Shown piece after piece: positions 1-7,862 of a DNA stretch of 64,000 bases. Source of the stretch: an uncultured Saprospiraceae bacterium (GTDB lineage: Bacteria; Bacteroidota; Bacteroidia; Chitinophagales; Saprospiraceae); the NCBI GenBank assembly GCA_937959115.1, contig CALGAW010000024.1:1-64000 (forward strand). Reading direction: 5' to 3'. How positions within the stretch are numbered: position 1 is the stretch's first letter; every line of letters begins with the position of its first letter. The notes beneath the pieces are model-generated. The model worked only from the letters and a program-made list of their open reading frames with translations, had not been told where the DNA came from and searched no databases. The translations under genes and the position numbers were made by a program.

Positions 1-284
1 ATTGGGAATTAGCTTTTGGGTTTAAAATACAATGAAATCAAGTGCTCCACGCCTATTTTTCATTGAAAGCATAGTAACCCCTATGGTGAAATTAAAAATA
101 GGCGGACGTTCGAGTAACCTACGTCTTCATTGATTTTGAAGTAGTTTGAGAACAAAAGTTGATTCTTAATGCATAATGAGGGTTAAAATGCTTTTCTCCC
201 CAAGCACCAACCTCAAACACACCAACAAAACATCAATTCTCACCGCTCAACTTTCAATCATATACATCTTTTCCTATAGAATAA
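1..284. other. Gene-free window start with one large palindrome
   Basis: I see no convincing coding sequence here on either strand. The one clear structure is the imperfect palindrome at 50-104, listed separately. The rest is AT-rich spacer leading to the promoter of the first gene. A gene ending just left of the window cannot be excluded. Confidence 0.5.
50..104. repeat. 55-bp imperfect palindrome
   Basis: Perfect 11-bp inverted arms lie at 50-60 and 94-104 (arm CGCCTATTTTT). Inside them a second stem (CATAG at 70-74 with CTATG at 81-85) closes a six-base loop. There is no T-run on either side, so a simple intrinsic terminator is unlikely. It could be a structured 3-prime end of an upstream transcript, a protein-binding palindrome or a small mobile-repeat relic. 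Confidence 0.55.
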
Positions 285-315
285 TTTGACTTTTAATCAA
301 AAATGAGTAAGTTTG
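285..315 (+). promoter_or_regulatory. Bacteroidota-type promoter of the regulator gene
   Basis: A -33 box TTTG (285-288), a 19-bp spacer and a -7 box TAAGTTTG (308-315) match the Bacteroidota consensus TTTG-N19-TAnnTTTG exactly. The start codon at 332 is 16 bases downstream, so the leader would be only about 10 nucleotides. It is the best promoter match in the window and marks the likely head of the polysaccharide locus. Confidence 0.8.
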
Positions 316-331
316 TTACTCAATATTACAA

Positions 332-865
332 ATGATTGAAACTTTAATTTCCTCTAAGACGCGAATAAAGTTACTATTAAAGTTTTTTCTTAATAGTAAA
401 AATAGTTCCTATCTGCGCAATTTGGAAAGTGAATTCGGTGAATCCACAAACTCCATCCGAGTAGAATTGAACCGTCTAGAGAAAGCAGGAATGTTACATT
501 CTTTCTTGAAGGGAAATAAAAAGTTTTTTCATGCAAATACAACACATCCGCTGTTTAAGGACATACACAATATCATCCTTAAATATGTTGGAATTGATCA
601 CATCATTGAAAAAGTGGTAAATCGATTGGGAGATGTTGATCGTGTGTATTTAGAAGGCGATCTATCCAAAGGGTTAGATAGCAAAATAATTGATTTGATA
701 TTTATCGGAAACATCGATCGAGAATATTTAATCAATTTAATTGATAAGGTGGAAAAAATGATTAGTCGTAAAATCCGGTACTTGATTTATACCGATGAGG
801 AATTCAAGAACGAAGATTTTACAACTTCTGGAACCGAACCATTATTGGTTTGGAAAAAAGACTAG
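332..865 (+). CDS. Winged-helix regulator of the polysaccharide locus
   Basis: A 177-residue cytoplasmic protein. Residues about 5-65 form a winged helix-turn-helix (a 'SYLRNLESEFGESTNSIRVE' style helix pair followed by 'GMLHSFLKGNKKFF' wing), as in ArsR/MarR-like regulators. Residues about 80-170 look like a degenerate nucleotidyltransferase-like fold ('VYLEGDLSKGLDSKIIDLIFIG') that lacks an obvious catalytic GS-DxD pair. Bacteroidota surface-polysaccharide clusters often begin with a gene of this architecture, so it probably controls or senses expression of the genes that follow. It has its own strong promoter and starts at ATG 332. The exact ligand and target are unknown. A weak hairpin (864-881) overlaps its stop codon, and the locus continues through a structured leader. 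Confidence 0.75.
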   Translation: MIETLISSKTRIKLLLKFFLNSKNSSYLRNLESEFGESTNSIRVELNRLEKAGMLHSFLKGNKKFFHANTTHPLFKDIHNIILKYVGIDHIIEKVVNRLGDVDRVYLEGDLSKGLDSKIIDLIFIGNIDREYLINLIDKVEKMISRKIRYLIYTDEEFKNEDFTTSGTEPLLVWKKD

Positions 866-1348
866 TGCTTCAAGAAGTACTAACTAAAGATAAATGTCAT
901 AGGTGCAAGAGCACTAGGAGCTTAGGCTCTGAAAGTTTGTGAAGGAAACTTTCTTCTTGTCGTTGTTTTATTAAGCCAGAGATACTTTATAGCTTGAAAA
1001 AAGAAGTATCAAAGTAGGTGTCCGAATTTCCTACAAAATGCGTCAATTGATGGGCCATTAACTCATCAATATTTTAATCCCTTAAAATAAAGGAAAATGG
1101 ACACTCGGACATCTACTTATCCCTGGTTTTTCACCTTAACAGAAAAGAAACTTCTGGATCCCGTTCAGCAATCATATAACAATTCGCCTCTGGTTTTAGA
1201 CGGTTTATATTGTTTGTTGAATGATAGACGAAGAAGAACCACAGCCAAAGCTACGTGACTGATAAGTAACAAATTGCAGCAGCAAAAGAAGCGCATCAAA
1301 TCAACTACTTATTAGTTTATCGTTACTATATAACTTAAAAGACTTGCA
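866..1348 (+). promoter_or_regulatory. Structured leader between regulator and biosynthetic genes
   Basis: This is a 483-bp gap with no convincing gene but many potential RNA hairpins. One lies at 864-881 (7-bp stem). One lies at 931-953 (perfect 8-bp stem GAAAGTTT/AAACTTTC, 7-base loop). A 7-bp stem GATACTT/AAGTATC lies close to 1000. The nested structure at 1012-1118 is listed separately. None is followed by a T-run. No clear TAnnTTTG box is visible, so the biosynthetic genes may be reached by read-through from the regulator promoter, with the leader acting as an attenuation or antitermination zone. A 53-codon ORF at 1097-1258 overlaps the structure and is not convincing. Confidence 0.4.
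1012..1118. repeat. Nested inverted-repeat element (cloverleaf-like)
   Basis: Outer 14-bp arms at 1012-1025 and 1105-1118 pair with one G-T wobble. They are extended by ATTTCC (1026-1031) facing GGAAAAT (1092-1098). Inside sit two perfect 7-bp hairpins: ATTGATG/CATCAAT (1046-1052, 1064-1070) and ATTTTAA/TTAAAAT (1071-1077, 1082-1088). The whole is either a structured leader RNA or a MITE-like element with terminal inverted repeats. No target-site duplication was identified. Confidence 0.6.
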
Positions 1349-2497
1349 ATGAACAGTATTTTTACTGGTATTCAGATGGTTGATCTTAAGTCGCAATACA
1401 AAAAGATTAAAACTGAAGTTGATCAGGAAATATTGGATACAATAGAATCCGCTGCATTTATTAACGGCCCAAAAGTTAAGCAGTTCAAAGAACACATGGA
1501 GCGCTACCTCAATGTAGCCTCCGTAGTTCCATGTGCAAATGGTACGGACGCCCTTCAAATTGCCATGATGGCGCTAGGCTTGCAGCCAGGAGATGAAATC
1601 ATCGTCCCAGCATTCACCTATGTCGCCACTGCTGAAGTGATCGCCCTACTCCAGCTAAAACCTGTCATGATTGATGTCGATCCAGATCACTTTAACATCA
1701 ACATAGAACAAGTAGAGCAAGCACTGACACCGAAAACAAAAGCCATCGTGCCGGTCCACCTCTTCGGACAATCAGTAGACATGACTCCACTACTCGAGTT
1801 TGCTAAAGCACACAATCTTTACATCATAGAAGACAATGCACAGTCAATCGGTGCAGATGTCCAACTCTCAACAGGAACTCAGAAAGCAGGAACAATAGGC
1901 CACATTGGCTGTACCTCCTTCTACCCTGCTAAGAATCTTGGGGCATTCGGAGACGGTGGCGCCATCTTCACCAATGATGCCGAACTAGCAGAAAAGATTA
2001 CCGCAATCGCAAACCATGGCCAAGCAAAACAGCGGTATTACCATGATATGATTGGCGTAAACTCTAGACTAGATGCCCTGCAGGCCGTTGTACTAAACAT
2101 TAAGCTTAAGCACCTAGACGACTATGCTGCAGCACGCAACAAAGCAGCACAGTTCTACGATAATACACTGAAAGACATCGAACAAATCCAAACACCGAAA
2201 CGGGTCAGTTGGTCCAATCATGTCTTCCACCAATATACACTTAAGGTACCAGCCAATCATCGGGATTCTCTGAAGCAATTTCTTCAAAAACAAGGTGTCC
2301 CGTCTATGATTTACTACCCCGTACCACTCTATAAACAGAAAGCATTCCAGCCTTTTGTTGACAGCAACATCACGCTACCAGTTACAGAGAAGCTTTGTGA
2401 TACCGTTATCTCCTTACCAATGCACACAGAACTTCAAGAAGAACAGTTAAATTACATTTCGGAACAAATCCATACTTATTTTGATAAAAATGAGTAA
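1349..2497 (+). CDS. DegT/DnrJ/EryC1 sugar aminotransferase (WbpE-like)
   Basis: A PLP-dependent nucleotide-sugar aminotransferase of 382 residues, the usual length. The N-terminus 'MVDLKSQYKKI' begins at the in-frame ATG 1376, so either ATG (1349 or 1376) is possible. 'CANGTDALQIAM' is the PLP phosphate-binding loop, 'EDNAQSIGA' carries the ring-stacking Asp, and 'SFYPAKNLGAFGDGG' holds the Schiff-base lysine. The next genes encode a WbpD-like acetyltransferase and a WbpB-like dehydrogenase. The most likely reaction is therefore amination of a UDP-3-keto-N-acetylglucosaminuronate to the 3-amino sugar. The assignment to WbpE rather than another DegT enzyme rests on context. The next gene overlaps its end by 8 bp, implying translational coupling. 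Confidence 0.85.
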   Translation: MNSIFTGIQMVDLKSQYKKIKTEVDQEILDTIESAAFINGPKVKQFKEHMERYLNVASVVPCANGTDALQIAMMALGLQPGDEIIVPAFTYVATAEVIALLQLKPVMIDVDPDHFNINIEQVEQALTPKTKAIVPVHLFGQSVDMTPLLEFAKAHNLYIIEDNAQSIGADVQLSTGTQKAGTIGHIGCTSFYPAKNLGAFGDGGAIFTNDAELAEKITAIANHGQAKQRYYHDMIGVNSRLDALQAVVLNIKLKHLDDYAAARNKAAQFYDNTLKDIEQIQTPKRVSWSNHVFHQYTLKVPANHRDSLKQFLQKQGVPSMIYYPVPLYKQKAFQPFVDSNITLPVTEKLCDTVISLPMHTELQEEQLNYISEQIHTYFDKNE

Positions 2498-3065
2498 TTA
2501 TTTTAGTCACTCTTCAGCAGTAATTGACCCAGGATGTCAAATCGGAAGCGGAACCAAAATCTGGCACTTCTGCCATATCATGCCTGGTGCTAGAATTGGA
2601 GAAAACTGTAATCTAGGCCAAAATGTATTTGTCGCAAATGAAGTCGTACTAGGCAATAATGTCAAAGTGCAAAACAATGTATCCTTGTATGCTGGTGTCG
2701 TTTGTAAAGACGATGTTTTTCTAGGCCCTTCCATGGTCTTCACCAATGTAATCAACCCAAGAAGTGCCGTCAATAGAAAAAACAGCTATCAGAAAACACT
2801 TGTCGGGAAGGGGGTAACGATTGGTGCCAATGCAACCATTGTTTGTGGTATTGAGATTGGTGAATACGCCTTCATCGGAGCAGGAGCAACTGTTACACGG
2901 TCGATCAAACCATACGCCCTAGTGCTTGGCAACCCCGCACGACAAACAGGCTGGATGAGTGAACACGGCATCCGCCTTGAGTTCAACCCTGAAGGTAAGG
3001 CGAAATGCCCCGAAAGTGGACAACACTATTTATTAAAAGATGAAACCGTTACCAAAATCGATTAG
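2490..3065 (+). CDS. UDP-amino-sugar N-acetyltransferase (WbpD-like hexapeptide protein)
   Basis: A 191-residue left-handed beta-helix acyltransferase. Hexapeptide repeats run through most of the protein ('IGENCNLGQNVFVAN', 'LGNNVKVQNNVSLYAGV', 'VTIGANATIVCGIEIGEYAFIGAGATV') and end in the conserved 'LVLGNPARQTGWMSEHG' segment typical of WbpD/WlbB enzymes, which N-acetylate a 3-amino-uronate in the UDP-GlcNAc(3NAc)A route. I chose ATG 2490. A TTG at 2481 in the same frame would add three residues but is weaker. It overlaps the aminotransferase stop by 8 bp and is followed after 3 bp by the dehydrogenase, so the three genes form a tight operon. Confidence 0.85.
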   Translation: MSNYFSHSSAVIDPGCQIGSGTKIWHFCHIMPGARIGENCNLGQNVFVANEVVLGNNVKVQNNVSLYAGVVCKDDVFLGPSMVFTNVINPRSAVNRKNSYQKTLVGKGVTIGANATIVCGIEIGEYAFIGAGATVTRSIKPYALVLGNPARQTGWMSEHGIRLEFNPEGKAKCPESGQHYLLKDETVTKID

Positions 3066-3068
3066 TGG

Positions 3069-4097
3069 ATGAATGAAAAGCAGATAAAATTTGCAGTGAT
3101 AGGCATGGGATACATCGGAAAACGACATGCAGAGCTAATTCAAAAAAATGTAGAATGCGAACTAATCGCAGTCTGTGATACAAAAGATCCTTCCACCTTA
3201 AATCTTGAAGAGATAAACGCACCTTTTTACTCTAATATCCAACAACTACTTGAACAACACCCAGAAGTTGATGTGGTTTCTATATGCACACCCAATGGCT
3301 TACATGCCCAACAATCATTGCAAGCACTAGATCACAACAAACACGTGATCATCGAAAAACCAATGGGTCTGACCAAGTCTGAATGTGAAGAAGTGATATT
3401 CAAATCGCTAAATAAGTCAAAACATGTGTTCTGTGTCATGCAAAACAGGTATTCTCCCCCCTCCGCATGGCTGAAGGAAATGGTAAGCACGAACAAGCTT
3501 GGAGACATCCACATGGTTCAGGTCAATTGTTATTGGAACAGAGATGATCGATATTATTTTAAAAATGGAGAAAAACATGCTTGGAAGGGAACAAAAAAGC
3601 TTGATGGAGGGGTATTATTTACCCAATTCGCTCATTTTATTGATATTTTGTATTGGTTGTTTGGAGATATTGACAAAATACAGTGCAAATTTCATAATTT
3701 TGCACACTTAACCTCCACAGAGTTTGAAGATAGTGGAATGGTTGCCTTTAACTTTAAGAATGGAGGAATGGGCGCTATCAACTTCTCAACAGCTGTTTGG
3801 GACAAAAACATGGAGAGCAGTATTACTATCCTTGGAAGCAAAGGAAGCGTAAAAGTTGGCGGGCAATATATGAATGAAGTTGAATATTGCCAGGTAGAAG
3901 GGTATGAAATGCCAGTATTACCTCCCACCAACCCTGCAAATGATTACGGCAAATACAAGGGATCTGCCGCAAATCATGTTTATGTATTCGAAAACGTTGT
4001 GGATGTTTTAAAAAATAGAAAATCAATTACTACCAATGCACTAGAAGGGCTGAAGGTAGTTGAAATAATTGAAAGGATTTACTCAACTAAAAACTAA
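3069..4097 (+). CDS. Gfo/Idh/MocA sugar oxidoreductase (WbpB-like)
   Basis: A 342-residue NAD(P)-dependent sugar dehydrogenase. Residues about 7-30 ('FAVIGMGYIGKRHAELI') are the Rossmann dinucleotide-binding motif. 'IIEKPMGLTKSECE' carries the EKP signature and the catalytic Lys of the family. The C-terminal half is the usual mixed beta-sheet domain ('GGVLFTQFAHFIDIL' includes the His/Asp region). In the WbpB/WlbA branch the enzyme oxidises C3 of a UDP-GlcNAc-uronate, giving the substrate of the adjacent aminotransferase. That role is inferred from neighbours. It is spaced 3 bp from the gene before and 3 bp from the dehydrogenase after it. Confidence 0.85.
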   Translation: MNEKQIKFAVIGMGYIGKRHAELIQKNVECELIAVCDTKDPSTLNLEEINAPFYSNIQQLLEQHPEVDVVSICTPNGLHAQQSLQALDHNKHVIIEKPMGLTKSECEEVIFKSLNKSKHVFCVMQNRYSPPSAWLKEMVSTNKLGDIHMVQVNCYWNRDDRYYFKNGEKHAWKGTKKLDGGVLFTQFAHFIDILYWLFGDIDKIQCKFHNFAHLTSTEFEDSGMVAFNFKNGGMGAINFSTAVWDKNMESSITILGSKGSVKVGGQYMNEVEYCQVEGYEMPVLPPTNPANDYGKYKGSAANHVYVFENVVDVLKNRKSITTNALEGLKVVEIIERIYSTKN

Positions 4098-4100
4098 CAA

Positions 4101-5429
4101 ATGAATATTGCAGTAATCGGAACCGGTTATGTAGGCTTAGTTACAGGCACTTGTTTTGCTGACACTGGTAATCAAGTCACCTGTGTAGATATTGATGCCA
4201 ATAAGGTGAAGCAAATGCAAAATGGGATCGTTCCTATCTATGAACCAGGCCTTGAATTATTATTTGAACGAAATACAAAGCAAAAACGATTGTTTTTCAC
4301 CACCAACATGGAAGAAGCAATTCTTGATGCTGAAATCATATTCCTTGCCCTACCCACCCCTCCAGGTGAAGATGGATCTGCCGATCTAAGCTATATCCTA
4401 GGAGTGGCAGATCAATTGGGCGATCTCATTACCGATTATAAGGTAATTGTAGACAAAAGTACCGTTCCTGTAGGCACTGCTGAAAAAGTGCACGCCATTA
4501 TCAGTAAAAAGCTGTCAGAAGACCTGTTTGATGTTGTTTCCAATCCTGAATTTCTTAGAGAAGGAGTAGCTGTTGAAGACTTTATGCGACCAGATCGCGT
4601 TGTCATTGGCACCAATTCAGAGCGCGCCATCAAATCCATGAAACGCTTGTATGAGCCATTTGTACGCCAAGGAAATCCAATCATTTTTATGGACGAAAGG
4701 TCGGCTGAAATGACCAAGTACGCTGCCAACTCTTATCTAGCCACTCGGATCTCTTTTATGAATGAAATTGCCAACCTATGCGAACTAGTTGGAGCAAATG
4801 TGGATATGGTAAGAAAAGGAATCGGCACAGACACTCGAATCGGTAAACGCTTTCTGTTTCCTGGTATCGGATACGGGGGTAGCTGCTTCCCAAAAGATGT
4901 CAAGGCATTGGCAAAAACTGCAGGCAAGAATGAGTATGACTTTAAAATATTGAATGCAGTAATGACGGTCAACGCCATACAGAAAACCATCCTTTCTACT
5001 AAGATCAACCGGTTCTTTGGTCAACACCTTAAAGGCAAAACCATTGCAATTTGGGGATTAGCCTTCAAGCCAAATACGGATGACATTAGAGAGGCACCAG
5101 CCCTAGAAATTATTGACGAACTGCTGAAACAAGGAGCTAAAATCAAGGCGTATGATCCTGAAGCAATGAAAAACGTTCAGGCGATCTACAAAGACAAAAT
5201 CAAGTTTGTTGAAGACCAGTACGAAGCGCTCATTGACGCAGATGCACTGGCGATTCTTACAGAGTGGAGTGTTTTCAGAACTCCAAGCTTTAAAGTGATG
5301 AAGGAACTGATGGCAGCTCCAGTAATTTTTGATGGTAGAAACCTATACGATCTAGAAAGAATAGAAGAAAAAGGGTTTTACTACGAAAGTATCGGACGGT
5401 CTATCGTTCAACATAAAGTTTACGGATAA
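4101..5429 (+). CDS. UDP-glucose 6-dehydrogenase family enzyme
   Basis: 442 residues, with the N-terminal NAD-binding motif 'AVIGTGYVGLVTGTCFAD', the central 'NPEFLREG' and 'ANSYLATRISFMNEIANLCE' segments, and the catalytic cysteine segment 'GYGGSCFPKD'. The length and the 'GLVTGTCFAD' wording match the UDP-glucose (Ugd/TuaD) branch better than the UDP-GlcNAc (WbpA/WecC) branch. The expected product is UDP-glucuronate in the cytoplasm. In this operon, however, a UDP-GlcNAc 6-dehydrogenase would be needed to feed the WbpB/E/D-like enzymes, so either it accepts UDP-GlcNAc or the WbpA activity is encoded elsewhere. Confidence 0.88.
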   Translation: MNIAVIGTGYVGLVTGTCFADTGNQVTCVDIDANKVKQMQNGIVPIYEPGLELLFERNTKQKRLFFTTNMEEAILDAEIIFLALPTPPGEDGSADLSYILGVADQLGDLITDYKVIVDKSTVPVGTAEKVHAIISKKLSEDLFDVVSNPEFLREGVAVEDFMRPDRVVIGTNSERAIKSMKRLYEPFVRQGNPIIFMDERSAEMTKYAANSYLATRISFMNEIANLCELVGANVDMVRKGIGTDTRIGKRFLFPGIGYGGSCFPKDVKALAKTAGKNEYDFKILNAVMTVNAIQKTILSTKINRFFGQHLKGKTIAIWGLAFKPNTDDIREAPALEIIDELLKQGAKIKAYDPEAMKNVQAIYKDKIKFVEDQYEALIDADALAILTEWSVFRTPSFKVMKELMAAPVIFDGRNLYDLERIEEKGFYYESIGRSIVQHKVYG

Positions 5430-5443
5430 ATCATTGATATTGA

Positions 5444-6013
5444 ATGTCTAATTCACTTACATTGAGGAGTAACAATGCAATGATTCCTGAAAACCATCTG
5501 CATACGACAGAGAAACGATGGTTTGCTATTTACACCAATTATAAGCGTGAAAAACTGGTAGCAAAACACCTATCAGAACTAGGCATAAACTGTTATCTCC
5601 CACTCCAAAAGTTGGTTAGGCAATATCAAAGAAAACGAAAGGTGGTAGAAATTCCATTGATCAATTGTTACGTCTTTGTCAATATCAATCAATCTGAATA
5701 CCTGAAGGTGCTACAAACCGAGTACGTTCTAAGCTTTATAAAATTTAATAAAAGTATCATTTCTATTCCCAACAAAGAAATCGATTTGCTCAAACGATTA
5801 CTAGGAGAAGAAATCGCCGTTTCTATTGAAGATCAAGGATTTGAAGAAGGAGAGATCGTAGAAATCGCGAGCAGTGGTTTATCCGGTATAAAAGGAAAAC
5901 TAATAGAGAAAAGAGGGAAACGAGAAATGATTGTCGAATTGGAAAAAATAGGCTTTAACCTCCGTATATCAGTGCCTCCTGAGGCCTTGATTAAAGTGGC
6001 GCGGCCAATTTAA
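5444..6013 (+). CDS. UpxY-like NusG-paralogue transcription antiterminator
   Basis: A 189-residue protein with an NGN domain at about 25-110 ('RWFAIYTNYKREKLVAKHL', 'INCYLPL', 'LINCYVFVNI') and a C-terminal KOW segment at about 135-165 ('EEGEIVEIASSGLSGIKGK'). It is the Bacteroidota UpxY type that binds RNA polymerase in a capsule operon and prevents early termination (known for Bacteroides fragilis UpxY). Here it sits after four sugar genes instead of first, and no UpxZ-like gene follows. ATG 5444 is used; ATG 5480 at residue 13 is an alternative. It probably allows transcription of the roughly 20 kb of genes downstream. Confidence 0.88.
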   Translation: MSNSLTLRSNNAMIPENHLHTTEKRWFAIYTNYKREKLVAKHLSELGINCYLPLQKLVRQYQRKRKVVEIPLINCYVFVNINQSEYLKVLQTEYVLSFIKFNKSIISIPNKEIDLLKRLLGEEIAVSIEDQGFEEGEIVEIASSGLSGIKGKLIEKRGKREMIVELEKIGFNLRISVPPEALIKVARPI

Positions 6014-6428
6014 ATATATGGACAATCCATGGCAAGTTCCTTTCGCATTGGAAGGAGCCGGTTTTGTTTTAAAATTTAGAGATCAAGTTGCGACTTATCG
6101 ATAGCGAAGCTCTATCAAGCGAAGACTACTGGGTGCTAAAATCAAGATGGTTTGTGGTTGCAAATGCAAGAACGACACCGGCAATATCAAGTAGATCGTG
6201 AGCAATAAAGAAGTATTTAAAAATTGGTGGATCAGTACACCTAAATTGTTGAGAATCATTATCGTTTTCATCATTTTGTCCATCATACTTACTGGAATAG
6301 GCAATATACTAGATCCTATTTTGCGGTGATTTCGAATAGCCTTAAATTGATGACAAATAAATGAGGAATAGCGAAGAGATCAATCTCTGGTTGGAATGGG
6401 AAATGGCTAAAGGAATAACCAAAGAAGT
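6014..6428 (+). other. Inter-operon gap with a chain of tiny ORFs
   Basis: This 415-bp gap between the antiterminator and the flippase has no normal-size gene. Reading in order it holds a 28-codon ATG ORF (6018-6104), a 43-codon GTG ORF encoding one membrane helix (6198-6329, listed separately) and a 23-codon ATG ORF (6361-6432) whose stop overlaps the TTG start of the flippase in a TTGA overlap. The last could be a coupling leader peptide. The first has no recognisable features. I see no clear promoter or terminator here. Confidence 0.4.
6198..6329 (+). CDS. Possible tiny single-helix membrane protein
   Basis: A 43-residue ORF with a GTG start. After a short polar N-terminus ('SNKEVFKNWWISTPK') it has one strongly hydrophobic segment at about 18-38 ('LLRIIIVFIILSIILTG') and ends a few residues later. 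This looks like a real membrane helix rather than random sequence, and it lies between the antiterminator and Wzx in the direction of transcription. There is no homology I can name and no strong ribosome-binding site, so the call is tentative. Confidence 0.35.
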   Translation: MSNKEVFKNWWISTPKLLRIIIVFIILSIILTGIGNILDPILR

Positions 6429-7862
6429 TTGAGTACTGCTCTACTAAAGAAATTTTTCAGCCATTCTGCTATCTATGGCCTTTCGGGGCAGATCTCAAAA
6501 GTAGCAGGTATCCTAGTGCTTCCCATCATCACTCCTTACTTAACAAGGGAAGATTATGGTACCATGGGAATCATAATGGCTTATACCGGTTTCGTTCTAA
6601 TCCTTCAAAATATTGGGTTGAATGTAATCGCAGCCAACTCATTTTACCAGCACCCGAGTCGTTATAAATGGGTTTGGAGGCAACTGATGGGGTTCTTAAA
6701 CCTTTGGTACATTCCATTTCATGTGCTTCTAGGAGCGCTGTTATACGTTGTTTTGCCAGATGCTGCACTGGAGCATCGCTGGGAGATTATTTGGCTTACG
6801 GTGATTCCTGGTATCTTGTTTGGGCCTTCACTTTTTTTAGGCCTGCTCTATTTTCAGCTTAACCAACGTCCAAAATCCATTGCTATAAGAGGCATAGTTT
6901 TCGGTTTTTTGACGGTCGCACTAAACGTAATCACCATTGTTTGTTTTGAGATGGGATTTATGGGCTGGATATACACAACCGCTTTTGTGACGATCCTCAA
7001 TAAACTATCCTACTGGATTCCGTTGCGATTTAAAGTAGGTATAAAGCCTATTTATGCAGTAAGATGGCGGCTATGGAAAAAGCGACTGAGTATCGCCATT
7101 CCACTTATGCCGCATTACTATTCTTCTTTTTTACTGAACAGCTCGGACCAAATGGTCATGGAACGCTTAGAACTGCCAACTGATTTGATTGGAGCCTATA
7201 ACTTCCCAGCACGGTTTGGTGGTTATTTTGGTGTATTAGCTGGTGCATTTAATCAAGCCATTACTCCTTTTCTCTTGCAATCCTATAAAGAAAATAATGA
7301 AGCGAAAGCCAAATTTCTTGTATATAACTTCCAACTAGCATTGTTTGGCTCTACGTTCACGTTTTGCTTGTGGTCAAAAGAAATTTTTCAAATACTTGTC
7401 AATAATCCATCGCTCGAAAGTACTTACTGGCTTGTTATTCCTATCGTTATGGGCTATAATTATCGAGGAATGTACGTAGGAGCAAACTCACGTCTTTTCT
7501 TTTATGAACGTACAAAAGTACTTTGGAAAATAACCTTTCTTGCTGGCGTGTCCAATGTGGTTTTAAACGTGATTTTTATTCCTATTTATGGAATTGTAGT
7601 GGCTGCTATTACAACCTTCGTTTCTTTAATGTACATGGGATATGCAGGTTTTTACTTAAAAGATTACAAAGAATTAACCGGCGAAGATTACCATCCAATG
7701 AAATGGTTGTTTGCCACAATTCTCCTTACTGTTATTGCCTTTCTAGGAGTTGACGTCTCTTTATATCTAAAAATATTCATCTTCATTTTCACCCTTTCAG
7801 GAATAGCGTGGTTTTTCAACTATTTCAAGAAAAACATTAAGACTGATACAGAGAATGTCTAA
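6429..7862 (+). CDS. Wzx-like oligosaccharide flippase
   Basis: A 477-residue integral membrane protein of the polysaccharide transporter (PST/MATE-like) superfamily with about 12-14 hydrophobic helices. It opens with 'FFSHSAIYGLSGQISKVAGILVLPIITPYLTREDYG', the typical first two helices of this family, and carries 'SSDQMVMERL' in the middle. It should move undecaprenyl-diphosphate-linked repeat units across the inner membrane. The only suitable start is TTG 6429 ('STALLKKFF'), overlapping the stop of a 23-codon ORF. The next gene overlaps its end by 8 bp. Confidence 0.88.
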   Translation: MSTALLKKFFSHSAIYGLSGQISKVAGILVLPIITPYLTREDYGTMGIIMAYTGFVLILQNIGLNVIAANSFYQHPSRYKWVWRQLMGFLNLWYIPFHVLLGALLYVVLPDAALEHRWEIIWLTVIPGILFGPSLFLGLLYFQLNQRPKSIAIRGIVFGFLTVALNVITIVCFEMGFMGWIYTTAFVTILNKLSYWIPLRFKVGIKPIYAVRWRLWKKRLSIAIPLMPHYYSSFLLNSSDQMVMERLELPTDLIGAYNFPARFGGYFGVLAGAFNQAITPFLLQSYKENNEAKAKFLVYNFQLALFGSTFTFCLWSKEIFQILVNNPSLESTYWLVIPIVMGYNYRGMYVGANSRLFFYERTKVLWKITFLAGVSNVVLNVIFIPIYGIVVAAITTFVSLMYMGYAGFYLKDYKELTGEDYHPMKWLFATILLTVIAFLGVDVSLYLKIFIFIFTLSGIAWFFNYFKKNIKTDTENV